Program-made: the position numbers and the translations under genes | From: Granulicella sp. S190 | Lineage (GTDB): Bacteria > Acidobacteriota > Terriglobia > Terriglobales > Acidobacteriaceae | NCBI RefSeq assembly: GCF_009766095.1 | Contig: NZ_LMUD01000040.1 | Location: 83,167-115,168, forward strand | Length of the DNA stretch: 32,002 bases | Direction: 5' to 3' | Shown: piece after piece, positions 8,234 through 16,364 of the stretch | How positions within the stretch are numbered: the first letter of the stretch is position 1 | How the letters are laid out: every line of letters begins with the position of its first letter | Notes under the pieces: generated by a model | Databases searched by the model: none | Seen by the model: only the letters and a program-made list of their open reading frames with translations | Told to the model about the DNA's origin: nothing

Positions 8234-10210
8234 TCATGAAGCTCCTTGACTGCGTACAGCTTTGTAGGTTGGGATATCCGATAGTTCGAGGTTCAGAGAT
8301 TTGCTCGCCGGAGACGTTAATGAAAGACGCGGCAACCCTCTAATTGCCTTCGGCGAAGGGAGCGCTAGTTCCGGCTGCTGTTCGATGACGCGACCCCTGC
8401 CTCGCCTCGACACGTCCTTCAAGTGCTCCCGATCCCTCCGGAATAGTTGCTTGATTCTCTCCTTCCCCGCCAACCATGTATCGGGGTCATACTTTGGGCT
8501 ATGCTTCTGAAGTTGCTCATGAAGCCAGAGGCTGAGACCAACCGCATAGTCCTCTCTGAGCGCCCTGGCAATAACGATTTCATCGCCGTACAAGACATGG
8601 ATTGCCCCTATGTCACTTTCGTCAACCCGTATCTGTACGACCAACCTTGCTCCATAGAGATGGCGAAGTTGATGCAACGCGTCAGATCCGTAATACAGGC
8701 CTTTGAACTCGACGCCTTTGTGAGTCAGAACGCGCGGGTAGGGTCTCCCCATCACGATGTTCAGGCATTCACGGTCGGCGGGGAAGCGGATGTCCTCCGT
8801 CCGGACGTTCAGCTTCCACATGGTTTCGGGGGGCATTCCTAGTGCGTGGTGTTTTTTTTGGTGGTACACATCGCATACCCATATGTGTATGCCTTGTTTA
8901 AGGGTCGAAAGCCTGATTACCGCAAACCCTTCGGGGTTGTAGTCACCTTTTTCAAAGATGTTACTAAATGTGGTTCCTGGGGTCCCATGAGCCACTTCGC
9001 GGTTCAATCTTCCTAAGACGCGCTCAATCTTGCCCTTGTACCAACCTTGTTTCCTCGGCGCATATTCGATAGTTGTGCCAAGTTGAGCACAGGCAGTCTC
9101 TAATGCCGTTGAATGCATCTCTACGGCCTGGTCAACGACCAGCGTCCGACAGAGGCCACATGCTATCCATGGGTGTTCTACATCTGGGTATTCAGATTTC
9201 TGGCCTATCTTCGCCATGAAAGCGTGCTTTAGACAATTCGCAACCGACTGATAGCTTGGTGGGACAAAACCGACATAGAGTCCCAGAATGCAGCGCGTAT
9301 AGTCGTCCACACACATCGTGACGTACGGCCGTCCGAGCGGGAGGCCCTTGTCGTCGACAACAAAGAGATCCAAAGGAGTGTGGTCGATCTCACAACGCTC
9401 GAGAGCCTGTGTAGTAACTCGGTGACCATGTACAGCGCGGAACTTCGTCAAGGCTACTTGTCGGCCGTAACGCGCAGCACAGATGTCAAAGGCCGAGATT
9501 AGCGATAAGCGACTCTGGACCTTGCGACGTGTCGGCATCGATAAGAATGGAATGCCAAGTCGCTCTCGGCGCTTATTTTCGTCCTTGGATTTGATGATCG
9601 CGGCATCGATGGCCTCCTGCAGTGGATTGCGCTCGCGGATGAGATACTCTTCCTCGAGCGCCTCATCGATTATCTCTGCCAGATCAGGATCAGTAGAATC
9701 TTGTTTGCGCGCTTGGTTCACTTGTGAATAAGCGTTATCGCCTGATTGCTCGTAACGCGTCCGCCAGCGGTAAACAGTAATCCACCCGGGGCGATGCGTA
9801 TGCCCGCTTCTGCGGCGGCGGCGAGTCGGCGACGTTACCGATTCTTGTTTCAGGTCCTGCTTGTAGCGCTTCCACGCGTCTTCAATGGCAGGATCGAATG
9901 CCGCTTTCGAAGCTGGAAGGCTTTGTACCGCCTTGATGAAGTGCATACGCCAGCGAACGTCGGCCTTCTCGATCTCCGAGAGTTCGTGATGCACAGGACG
10001 GGTCCGTATACCTGGCACTTCCCCGATGAAGCGCAAATTTCCCTTATAGTGCTGCTCAAAAAGTTCCGTTTCGTCGCGCTCTAGGATACTTCCCGTACGG
10101 GTCTCCACAAGTTGCCAACGTTTATCTGTGAGCTTCTTCAGCAGCCGAAGTTCAGCTCCATCAATGTCGATGCGCGCATTTTTTTCGAATCTAAAGCCCC
10201 CACCTCCCAT
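8234..10210 (-). CDS. tnsB: TnsB-like DDE transposase
   Basis: This 658-residue protein is the strand-transfer subunit, which binds the repeats at both transposon ends and joins the 3' ends to target DNA. An N-terminal helical/HTH region (about residues 75-160, including GWITVYRWRTRYE) precedes the RNase H-fold catalytic core. The DDE residues are D276 (EIDHTPLDLF), D360 (TLVVDQAVEM) and E396 (GKIERVLGRL), with normal spacing. A C-terminal beta-barrel region and an acidic-to-basic tail follow, as in the Mu/TnsB family; the tail normally contacts TnsC. ATG 10210 is one base after the tnsA stop and the ribosome site lies inside tnsA. All catalytic residues are kept, so the protein may be active. 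Confidence 0.92.
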   Translation of the reverse strand: MGGGGFRFEKNARIDIDGAELRLLKKLTDKRWQLVETRTGSILERDETELFEQHYKGNLRFIGEVPGIRTRPVHHELSEIEKADVRWRMHFIKAVQSLPASKAAFDPAIEDAWKRYKQDLKQESVTSPTRRRRRSGHTHRPGWITVYRWRTRYEQSGDNAYSQVNQARKQDSTDPDLAEIIDEALEEEYLIRERNPLQEAIDAAIIKSKDENKRRERLGIPFLSMPTRRKVQSRLSLISAFDICAARYGRQVALTKFRAVHGHRVTTQALERCEIDHTPLDLFVVDDKGLPLGRPYVTMCVDDYTRCILGLYVGFVPPSYQSVANCLKHAFMAKIGQKSEYPDVEHPWIACGLCRTLVVDQAVEMHSTALETACAQLGTTIEYAPRKQGWYKGKIERVLGRLNREVAHGTPGTTFSNIFEKGDYNPEGFAVIRLSTLKQGIHIWVCDVYHQKKHHALGMPPETMWKLNVRTEDIRFPADRECLNIVMGRPYPRVLTHKGVEFKGLYYGSDALHQLRHLYGARLVVQIRVDESDIGAIHVLYGDEIVIARALREDYAVGLSLWLHEQLQKHSPKYDPDTWLAGKERIKQLFRRDREHLKDVSRRGRGRVIEQQPELALPSPKAIRGLPRLSLTSPASKSLNLELSDIPTYKAVRSQGAS

Positions 10211-10211
10211 A

Positions 10212-10811
10212 TCAGCACCTCACCGTGCCCAGAATGAATTTCGTGTCGTCGCTAAAGCGAACTTGGAGATCAATCTCGAGATGCCCCTCAATAACGAGCC
10301 TGCATAGGATCTCTCTGCCATAGCCCCCATACTTGCCCTCAACCGCATCCCGCCAAACGATCTGCCCTTTTCGCCTCAGCTCATCGGTGATCATCGACCT
10401 CTCCGAGTCGGCGACCGGTCTACGTGCGAAGTCCAATATCTTGAGGATGTTGTCCTTTCGTGGCTGGAGGTTCAATTCTTCAGCTGTCATCACTCGGTAT
10501 ACGAAGCCCCATGACGGCAGCTCAGCGGAAAGAATCTCTGTTCTGCGTCGAATGACATCCGCGTTCGCGAATCGTTCCGCCTTGACCTCCCAGAGCTGAG
10601 GCCCGGTATGAGCGAGCACCTCGATATCGGGAAAATGACGGCACTCGACGCCATCATCGTCGAGATAAACGATCTCGCAAGGTTGCTCGCGGTACGTCAA
10701 CACTTCAGGATTGAAATCGAGCCAGCGAAAACCGCTCGTTTCGTTGGGAGACTCGCCGTGATTATTGAGGACCGCGTTTTTGAACGACGGATATTTCCAC
10801 GTCGGGCGCAT
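10212..10811 (-). CDS. tnsA: TnsA-like endonuclease
   Basis: TnsA cuts the 5' strands at the transposon ends so that the element moves by cut-and-paste. The chosen ATG at 10811 has GAGG six bases upstream and gives 199 residues beginning MRPTWKYPSF. The open frame reaches 11060, but the extra 83 codons have no family resemblance and overlap the presumed end region; ATG 10838 is a second option. The restriction-enzyme-like core shows an acidic residue in NNHGESPNE (E20 or E24), D62 in HFPDIEV and the E75-V-K77 pair in LWEVKAE. These match the E, D and Q/ExK catalytic set of Tn7 TnsA. It is the first gene of the tns operon. A C-terminal winged-helix-like part (TDELRRKGQIVWRDAV) should hold TnsC or DNA. 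Confidence 0.88.
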   Translation of the reverse strand: MRPTWKYPSFKNAVLNNHGESPNETSGFRWLDFNPEVLTYREQPCEIVYLDDDGVECRHFPDIEVLAHTGPQLWEVKAERFANADVIRRRTEILSAELPSWGFVYRVMTAEELNLQPRKDNILKILDFARRPVADSERSMITDELRRKGQIVWRDAVEGKYGGYGREILCRLVIEGHLEIDLQVRFSDDTKFILGTVRC

Positions 10812-10934
10812 TCGTGACCTCGAAATGATGTTGCGCATTCTTGCCTGGCCGACGACGCAAAATGTGATCCGCTGGATTTGTCCGCCGGCAGGACCACTGA
10901 TGAGTCCGGGGCCAGAAAATTTGAGGTGAGAACT

Positions 10935-11078
10935 TTCCGTAGTCAATATTGGTGAGCGTCTTTGACTATTGTGTCCAGCGGCCGATTGGCAGTTCGCGTA
11001 TGACTTCATGCGCCAAAGAATTGCTCGGAAGGCGAAAAAATGCAAACTATTTGTGCACAATCAAAATGTCAAAAAACA
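10935..11078 (-). repeat. Candidate tnsA-proximal transposon end with TnsB-like sites
   Basis: Read inward on the minus strand, this AT-richer stretch holds three related motifs: GCACAAATAGTTTGC (near 11042-11056), ACACAATAGTCAAAG (near 10961-10975) and ACCAATATTGACTAC (near 10940-10954). They share a CACAAATAGTC-like core that resembles the GACAATAAAGTC core of Tn7 TnsB sites. A TGT-starting stretch, TGTTTTTTGACA, begins at 11078 and would be a standard terminus about 270 bases from tnsA. The exact terminus, the 5-base target duplication and the partner end remain unproven. Confidence 0.4.
11044..11072 (-). promoter_or_regulatory. Probable promoter of the tns operon with a palindromic operator
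   Basis: The minus strand reads TTGACA (11072-11067), a 17-base spacer, then TAGTTT (11049-11044). The -35 is perfect to consensus and the -10 is weak. The spacer contains TTGTGCACAA (11051-11060), a perfect 10-base palindrome. Its location upstream of tnsA and within the presumed transposon end suggests self-regulation by TnsB or another dimeric repressor, which is inference. Confidence 0.5.
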
Positions 11079-11290
11079 ACCGAGTGAGTTTCACAAAGTC
11101 ATGGTGAATAGCGGCACGGCTAATTGCAGGTTGCCCAGTAGGACCTATCTAGTGGACCTTGTTGCCACGAGGTCTTCGGCATAGTACTGCGATGATGCAG
11201 CAAGCCTTGCTGTCTAGGCTAAACCGTGAATTCCTTGATTTGGTGATGGCCTCCGAGAATGCGTATTCGTCTTGTTGAGAGGCGTATCCA
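11079..11290. other. No gene recognised between transposon end and IS481 relic
   Basis: I find no convincing gene here. A plus-strand frame from ATG 11192 gives a 28-residue coding-like peptide (start MMQQALLSRLNREFLDLVMA) that ends at 11278; it is too short and without a known match, and may be a leftover from an interrupted gene. Confidence 0.4.
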
Positions 11291-11767
11291 TTACTTGGAC
11301 AGAAATTGCACCCGTCCACTGAGACGGAGTTCGGAACATACCCTTAACAGGGTTGCCTTCCTAAGATATCTCTGGATCAGGTCGAACGGATCGCGATCAC
11401 TCATCTCCACCGCGTGATCGGCAATATTGCTAAGACCATGTCTCAAAAAGCAGCGATACAAAGTTGAGCGCCTCAGCGACGGGACCAGCTTCTTCAAGTA
11501 ATAAAGACATTCGTCCAGAGGTAAGTTAGTTCTCTTTCGAAAATCAAGAATAACGTATTCTTCCTCCCGGGATAGTGATAAGAACCCTCTCGTCCGGGTA
11601 CCCATAGGGGCGTCCTCCACTGAACTTCGCCGCCTCCACTTGGCCACCGTTTTCGGGTTGATCCCGAGTTCTCTAGCCACACTCTCGATACTGCCGCTGC
11701 TTTGCCTAATGACCCGCCGCATGTCTCGAGTGGTTCGAGCGCTTCCATGTAGCCGCTTCTCGGCCAT
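11291..11767 (-). pseudogene. IS481-family transposase, N-terminal fragment
   Basis: Starting at the ATG at 11767, the first 115 residues follow the IS481 pattern. There is an N-terminal HTH (SIESVARELGINPKTVAKWR), then APMGTRTRG, LSREEEYVILDFRKRTNLPL, and STLYRCFLRHGLSNI. Real IS481 proteins then continue with a linker and a DDE core for another 200 or so residues. Here similarity stops near 11422 and the frame continues with unrelated sequence to a stop at 11291. No D, D or E core motif is present. It is therefore a dead relic broken by a later rearrangement, and its cut side faces the tns element. Confidence 0.75.
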
Positions 11768-11788
11768 AGATGTTCCTCTCCATGACAT

Positions 11789-12089
11789 TGTGATACTGGA
11801 TTACGCACTTTGAAGAGAATCAAGATAGGTACAGGCCCGCTAAGCACGGTGATGGAAAACGCGGAGCGACTGGAGTTTGGGGGAATACTTGGAGCGCCCG
11901 CGTCAACCCTAAATTGGTGTCAATACTAAAACCGGATGTTCCTTATCTGTGTCGTTGCGTCTCCGTGGCCGAGTTGTTCAGCATCCGCGATATATGCAGA
12001 GTGCTACCGCAATTGCTAAGTGGGCAGCCGTATAGTCGGTGTTCATGAACGACGATCACAAGTTGCATTGACAGTGTCTACTTGCTCCT
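11789..12089. other. Intergenic stretch upstream of the antitoxin relic
   Basis: No gene is supported. The left part is the upstream flank of the IS481 relic and may include its end. The segment GGTGTCAATACTAAAACCGG near 11915-11935 has the look of an insertion-sequence terminus, but I cannot match it to a partner. Confidence 0.35.
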
Positions 12090-12623
12090 ATGAATGCCCT
12101 GAAGCGTGAAGCCTACGCTCACGAACTGGATCGCAAGCTCATGAATTCCGCTCCTTTGGTGGAAACTTCGTACATAATGCCTATTACGGAGTGGCGCATA
12201 ATGTTCGCTATGAGCAAGGAAGCCGTACTGCAAAAACAAGCACCGCTACTGGTCACTCTTCGTGTCGACCGGGACGCAGTCGAATCCGGTTTAGCGGTCA
12301 GCGTCCTTACCGAATTTTTGTCCGCTTCTGGGATGCAGTGCCGGGATATTTACGAGGTGGTCATTTCCGCTAGGACGCTCAAGCAAAGGATGAAACGCAC
12401 ACAGCGCTCACCTTGGATGAAGGTGATAGTCTCTTGAGACTCATTCGAGTCTTTGATCAGGCAACATATGTGTTTGGGGAACAGGGAAAAAGCCCTCTCC
12501 TGGATGACCAAACATAAATCGCGCTTCAGTGAACGCACACCTATCCAGATGCTGCGCACCGATCTGGGCGGCCGCATGGTCGAGGAAATGCTAGTGCAGA
12601 TTGATGAAGGCATGTTTACCTGA
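12090..12623 (+). pseudogene. Xre/MbcA/ParS-type antitoxin (DUF2384), frameshifted
   Basis: Three frames read in sequence give one recognisable antitoxin. The first frame (12090 to about 12400) contains RDAVESGLAVSVLTEFLSAS and DIYEVVISARTLKQR, the HTH part. The second (about 12398-12495) gives LTLDEGDSLLRLIRVFDQA and YVFGEQGK. The third (about 12490-12623) gives ALSWMTKHKSRFSERTPIQM and TDLGGRMVEEMLVQID, the toxin-binding C-terminus. Two indels are needed, so it is not functional. In intact loci such an antitoxin neutralises a RES-domain toxin that depletes NAD+, encoded just downstream. Here the next frame opens with ATG overlapping the stop (TGATG at 12621) but shows no RES domain. The toxin gene appears to be lost. 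Confidence 0.75.
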
Positions 12624-12671
12624 TGCGCAGATTCACCTCTCAAGCGCGATTCGTTGGGCTATTATGGTCGT

Positions 12672-13193
12672 TTATTCATCATTCGCGTCTACCTGACGAA
12701 ACAGCTCGTCAAGAGCCAGGTAGATGGGAGTTGCCTCAACTTCAAAGAGGTCCTTACGGATCCAATCGCCACTGGTGCAATTCCATCCAATTCTCTTCTT
12801 TGGATCAATGAACCAGATGTTGGCAATTCCGAAATCGATGTAATCGGCGATTCTCTCCTGCACTTTTGATTGGCGGTCCTCGGGAGATAGGACTTCGACA
12901 GCAATGAGTTGCGGGCGAGTATAGACCTGTTCGATTGGCAAATCTCTTGGAAATACGCTGACGTCGGGTAAACGAACGTTTCCGGACCTCAACCTCGTCC
13001 GTTGCTCCTGCATGGTGCGCGTCCGCCATTCCTTGTCGTGTTGGTCAAACCAAAGAAGGACTGCTTTTTGGACAGCATTATGATCGTACTCTCCAGCGTT
13101 TCGCTCCTCGATCTCACCATTTACATACTCGGCATCGGGCTCGAACGTAGAGTGCAGATACTCCGTCATCGAAATCTGTGCTGAGGTTGCCAT
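12672..13193 (-). CDS. Uma2-family PD-(D/E)XK protein
   Basis: This 173-residue protein matches the Uma2 (DUF820) family, whose members have a restriction-endonuclease fold and mostly unknown jobs. The family order is clear: EYVNGEIEER near 22-31, RLPDVSVFPRD with D77, then LIAVEVLSPEDR with E100 and K110 as the likely metal-binding/catalytic set, and an IANIWFIDPKK ending. Length is close to the usual 180-200 residues. The gene stands alone, tail-to-tail with the antitoxin relic, and appears intact. Such genes are common and often in many copies in cyanobacteria, Acidobacteria and related groups, so it is not by itself a sign of a defence locus. Confidence 0.85.
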   Translation of the reverse strand: MATSAQISMTEYLHSTFEPDAEYVNGEIEERNAGEYDHNAVQKAVLLWFDQHDKEWRTRTMQEQRTRLRSGNVRLPDVSVFPRDLPIEQVYTRPQLIAVEVLSPEDRQSKVQERIADYIDFGIANIWFIDPKKRIGWNCTSGDWIRKDLFEVEATPIYLALDELFRQVDANDE

Positions 13194-13354
13194 AGGGCAC
13201 TCCTGACGAAAGTTTACTCCAGCGGCTGAGCTCTGACTCTAACGATCTACCTGCTCGGGGTATCAAGCGGCAGATCATCTCATTAGTCGACACGTCTCGA
13301 TCGTGCGTCGTGCCATGAGATGACGACGCGAGTGCGAATGATTACGATAGCCCC

Positions 13355-14158
13355 ATGTATCAAGGGCCCTTGAACGGAGTTTTCACAACCTATGGGATTA
13401 TCGATCCACGCACAAACCTCTTTGTATACATAGGTCAGACATCCAACTTCGAGGGGCGCAAGCGTGCGCATCTAACGATACCGGGCGCGGGTCGGAAACG
13501 CGAGGTCTCCAGCAATAGCATTGCTACCTGGCTATTTGATGCCATAGGCGCGGGTGTCAGGCCGGTGATCGTCGTTCTGGCGATCGTTGACACCTACCAG
13601 GAGTCACTGGAGTCAGAGTGCGAATGGGTGCTTCGACTGGCTGCGGCGAAGCATCCGCTTCTGAACCAGTGGAAAGAGCACAAGGATGCAATCAAGCTTG
13701 GACACCGTGGCGGTTGGGAGTGTCATAAGACGCTTCCTGACCATCTTCGTAGTGCCACGATCGCCAGGATTGCGCTTACCCTCAAAGGGAGAGAGGAAGA
13801 ATGCAGATCACCGGAGGCGACACTGGCTGCTCAGAGAAATGGCGGCGAGAGAAACGAGGAACCTATACCTCACAAGAAGAGACGGGCTGCTCAGGAGGAG
13901 AGGGGCCTGACAGAAAAAGAGCTTAGGGGTCGTAAGGAAGGCACGCATACTCCGGAAAATAGAGGCTCAGCGTGGACGGATGAGAATGACAGGAACCTGG
14001 TCGCTTGCTTTGAGAATGGGGAAGGAGCAAGAAAGATCGCAACGCATTTGGGACGAACACCTGCCGCGGTGCGAGCGAGACTGGTACAACTCAAGAAGAT
14101 AGCCAAGCGAAAGGATCTTCACGAGCTGACGGTCTCTGACATCGATCCTGCCTTCTAG
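13355..14158 (+). CDS. GIY-YIG nuclease-like protein with a SANT/Myb-like tail
   Basis: The N-terminal 90 residues of this 267-residue protein look like a GIY-YIG domain: YGI at 13-15, VYIGQT at 24-29 and Arg35 in EGRKRAHL. A glutamate around LESECEWVLRL may complete the active site. The middle is charged, probably flexible, with many E, K and R. Near the C-terminus, AWTDENDRNLVACFENGEGA and THLGRTPAAVRARLVQL read as a SANT/Myb-like or HTH DNA-binding unit often seen in phage and mobile-element proteins. I infer a site-directed DNA-cutting or DNA-handling role. It stands between two minus-strand genes and has its own promoter region. ATG 13355 is the only sensible start because the GIY strand follows it. 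Confidence 0.65.
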   Translation: MYQGPLNGVFTTYGIIDPRTNLFVYIGQTSNFEGRKRAHLTIPGAGRKREVSSNSIATWLFDAIGAGVRPVIVVLAIVDTYQESLESECEWVLRLAAAKHPLLNQWKEHKDAIKLGHRGGWECHKTLPDHLRSATIARIALTLKGREEECRSPEATLAAQRNGGERNEEPIPHKKRRAAQEERGLTEKELRGRKEGTHTPENRGSAWTDENDRNLVACFENGEGARKIATHLGRTPAAVRARLVQLKKIAKRKDLHELTVSDIDPAF

Positions 14159-14159
14159 C

Positions 14160-14372
14160 TCAACCGGGCTCTCGGAGACTTTAATCTCGTAGATGATTCC
14201 TATCACCGACGACGGCACTTCGGCATCCAGCGCTTCGGTTTCAATTTCAAACATGGGCTGATCGTTCGACTCGATCACCGACTGGCAAAGCCATTTGACC
14301 AACTTGATCGCTTTCGAATCAAAGTTGGAAGAGCCAAAACTTTCGAGAAGAGCGAGCTTATCCTGGTTTCTC
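14160..14372 (-). pseudogene. Coding-like remnant downstream of the PLD operon
   Basis: A minus-strand frame without a start codon reads KLALLESFGSSNFDSKAIKL, then VKWLCQSVIESNDQPMFEIE, then TEALDAEVPSSVIGIIYEIK. The composition is that of a real soluble protein, unlike the frames around it, and a TAG lies just upstream of it. It continues in frame beneath the 3' end of the GIY-YIG gene, where it loses its coding character. I read it as the tail of a fourth gene of the minus-strand operon, cut away at both ends. No family is recognised. Confidence 0.35.
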
Positions 14373-14387
14373 TAGTGCGAATCGGGG

Positions 14388-16364
14388 TTAGTCGGAGCAA
14401 CGTAAGAGTTCCCGAGCAACGCTTAGTTGCGCTTCATTGAGACCAATAGCTCGCTGTGAGATTGTGAGTAAACGCTCAGCAAGGACAATCTCATTGTTAA
14501 TATCGACTTCGGCTGTTGTGAATGCAGCAGCGAGTTCGGTATCGTCGACACCACTTTGATGCATCACGTAGATGAGGGCCACGAGGTTCTCAGTGTCACC
14601 GGCGAGATCTTGGATGAAGTCTACCAAAGTTGGTTTCGTTTCTGCCGGGACCCTAATGTCGTCGGACGCAGCGTTTCCTGAAAGCCACTTCGCTCTGCGA
14701 ACAGCGAGGTGTCTGACAGCCTCCGTCCAGAATTTCCCATTGAATTGATCAATCGCTGCCATTTCGTGAACGGCTTCGCGGAGTAGACGGAGCAGCGCCC
14801 CAATGGCGTTTCGCCGATCATAGTTCAAAGGCCGCGGTGGAATAATCAGGTGGTCCAACATCATCAGACCGATGCTGAACTGGAGCATGAGGAGACGGGC
14901 AGCGTTCATCCTTCCTTGCCATACACTGCCGTCGTTCTCATCTGGGTCTCCAAACTCAACGATTTCACGCAGTGTTACAGATCCTTCCCAAAAGTATTTC
15001 CATTCTGCATCGGCCCTATTAGTTTCAACTAATGGTAAAGCAAGCAGGCGAGCGCCATATCCATCTGCTCTTTGGGCGTCTCCGTCAAAAGGTATGGCGC
15101 GTTCCTTGAGTTTCTGGCCGCGCTGCGTAGGCCATTCATCCGGGTTTAGATTCCATTCGTCGAGAAAATTTGCCGTGGAAGGCATCGAAGATTTTCCATT
15201 AAACGCGATCAAAGCGCCTGCAGCGAGTTGACACCAAGGCTCCCAAGATTCCGCAGCTGGCGCAGTATCCGGCTTCCAACTACCCGCAGGCATCTCGACT
15301 ATGAGTGCGTCGAGAAGTGCGCTTTCAATAAAGCCCTGCGCAGTGGCGTCAGTCGGATGCGGAAGAGGGTTTAATGAGACAGCTGGAACACCGGTTCGGA
15401 CAAGCCAGTTTCCCCACCGTGTCATACATCCGACAGCATCCAAGCGGGAAGCGATCGTCCTTGCCACCTCGGCCGCAAGATCATTAATACTGCTGGTCGC
15501 CTCGGAAACCTGATCCGCGTTAGGCTCGCGACCGAGCCCGAATTGAAACTCATCTCGCGCAATCGCCATCAGGAGTGGCAGTATCAGAGATCCGTTCCAC
15601 TTCGCATGTTCCTCAAAAGCTGTCGGCGCCGCAAAAACCAGTTTCTTCCAGAGTTCAAATCGCCATGGTGCACCGCACCACATAAGAGCGTGTGCGACCG
15701 GGTCGGGATAGTCATAGAGCTCAAGCAGATTTACAAACTCAGGTACATCGATCTTCGCAACGATTGACAGGACATTGTCATAGTCGCTCTCGACAGTTCT
15801 GGAGGAGCGTGCGATGTCCCCACGCCAGAGAGTTGAAAGTTGAGGATACTTTTGCCAGTACTCCCTAGGATCCGCGCCCACACCCTTTTCGCCCTGAATG
15901 CCACGGTGTTTCCGGTGTTGGACGGCACCCTTCACCACGTTGCGAGCAATAATAAAAAATTGCTCTCTGAAAACGGTTTCATTGGCAGCTGCAATGACTG
16001 CCTCGGGGAAGAGATTTTCGAGTGACACAGAGTGCCGGGCTAGGGACCATAGGTACTGCCACATCTCTTTAGTGGGCGTTCTTTGAAGCGCCGCCACACA
16101 GGCAAGAGCAAATACGGCATGGCGCGCTACTTCGTCATACTCACCAAACGCGTCTGGCTGATCGATAGCCGTCGATAGTTCCGCTAATTTCACCTGCGGT
16201 TCAACTTTTTCGTTGAACCCAGCAGCCAAGGCCTGCACCTGAGTCTTGAATGATTTGGCTTTTACCATTTCGCGGATAAGGTCACCAGGAATATCCACAA
16301 GTCGTTTTGGGATGTAGAAAGTCTTGCTTAATCGATTCCTGCTTTCTTGCGGCCACTCATCCAT
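14388..16364 (-). CDS. Large protein of unknown function in the PLD operon
   Basis: This protein of about 658 residues begins at ATG 16364, which has GGAGG five bases upstream and overlaps the stop of the preceding PLD gene by eight bases (ATGGATGA). The longer frame to 16442 would overlap that gene needlessly. I recognise no domain. The sequence is mostly helical in character with many W, A and L residues, has no signal peptide or clear membrane segment, and ends IGLNEAQLSVARELL. It is probably a cytosolic scaffold or sensor acting with the two PLD-like proteins before it. Coupled translation suggests fixed stoichiometry. I do not assign a function. Confidence 0.65.
   Translation of the reverse strand: MDEWPQESRNRLSKTFYIPKRLVDIPGDLIREMVKAKSFKTQVQALAAGFNEKVEPQVKLAELSTAIDQPDAFGEYDEVARHAVFALACVAALQRTPTKEMWQYLWSLARHSVSLENLFPEAVIAAANETVFREQFFIIARNVVKGAVQHRKHRGIQGEKGVGADPREYWQKYPQLSTLWRGDIARSSRTVESDYDNVLSIVAKIDVPEFVNLLELYDYPDPVAHALMWCGAPWRFELWKKLVFAAPTAFEEHAKWNGSLILPLLMAIARDEFQFGLGREPNADQVSEATSSINDLAAEVARTIASRLDAVGCMTRWGNWLVRTGVPAVSLNPLPHPTDATAQGFIESALLDALIVEMPAGSWKPDTAPAAESWEPWCQLAAGALIAFNGKSSMPSTANFLDEWNLNPDEWPTQRGQKLKERAIPFDGDAQRADGYGARLLALPLVETNRADAEWKYFWEGSVTLREIVEFGDPDENDGSVWQGRMNAARLLMLQFSIGLMMLDHLIIPPRPLNYDRRNAIGALLRLLREAVHEMAAIDQFNGKFWTEAVRHLAVRRAKWLSGNAASDDIRVPAETKPTLVDFIQDLAGDTENLVALIYVMHQSGVDDTELAAAFTTAEVDINNEIVLAERLLTISQRAIGLNEAQLSVARELLRCSD

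Noticed and set aside
10812..11060. Extended N-terminus of TnsA up to 11060
   Set aside because: The extra 83 residues have no family resemblance and overlap the promoter and repeat region; a ribosome site supports the start at 10811.
11400..11430. Tn7-like terminus at the IS481 breakpoint near 11422
   Set aside because: No TGT end or repeat motif occurs there, and the TGT at 11078 next to the motif cluster is better placed.
12623..12811. RES-domain toxin after the antitoxin relic
   Set aside because: The frame has no RES motif and soon overlaps the Uma2 gene; the toxin is considered lost.
13967..14158. Extension of the minus-strand remnant beneath the GIY-YIG gene
   Set aside because: Coding character disappears left of 14160 and the plus-strand GIY-YIG gene clearly occupies this stretch.
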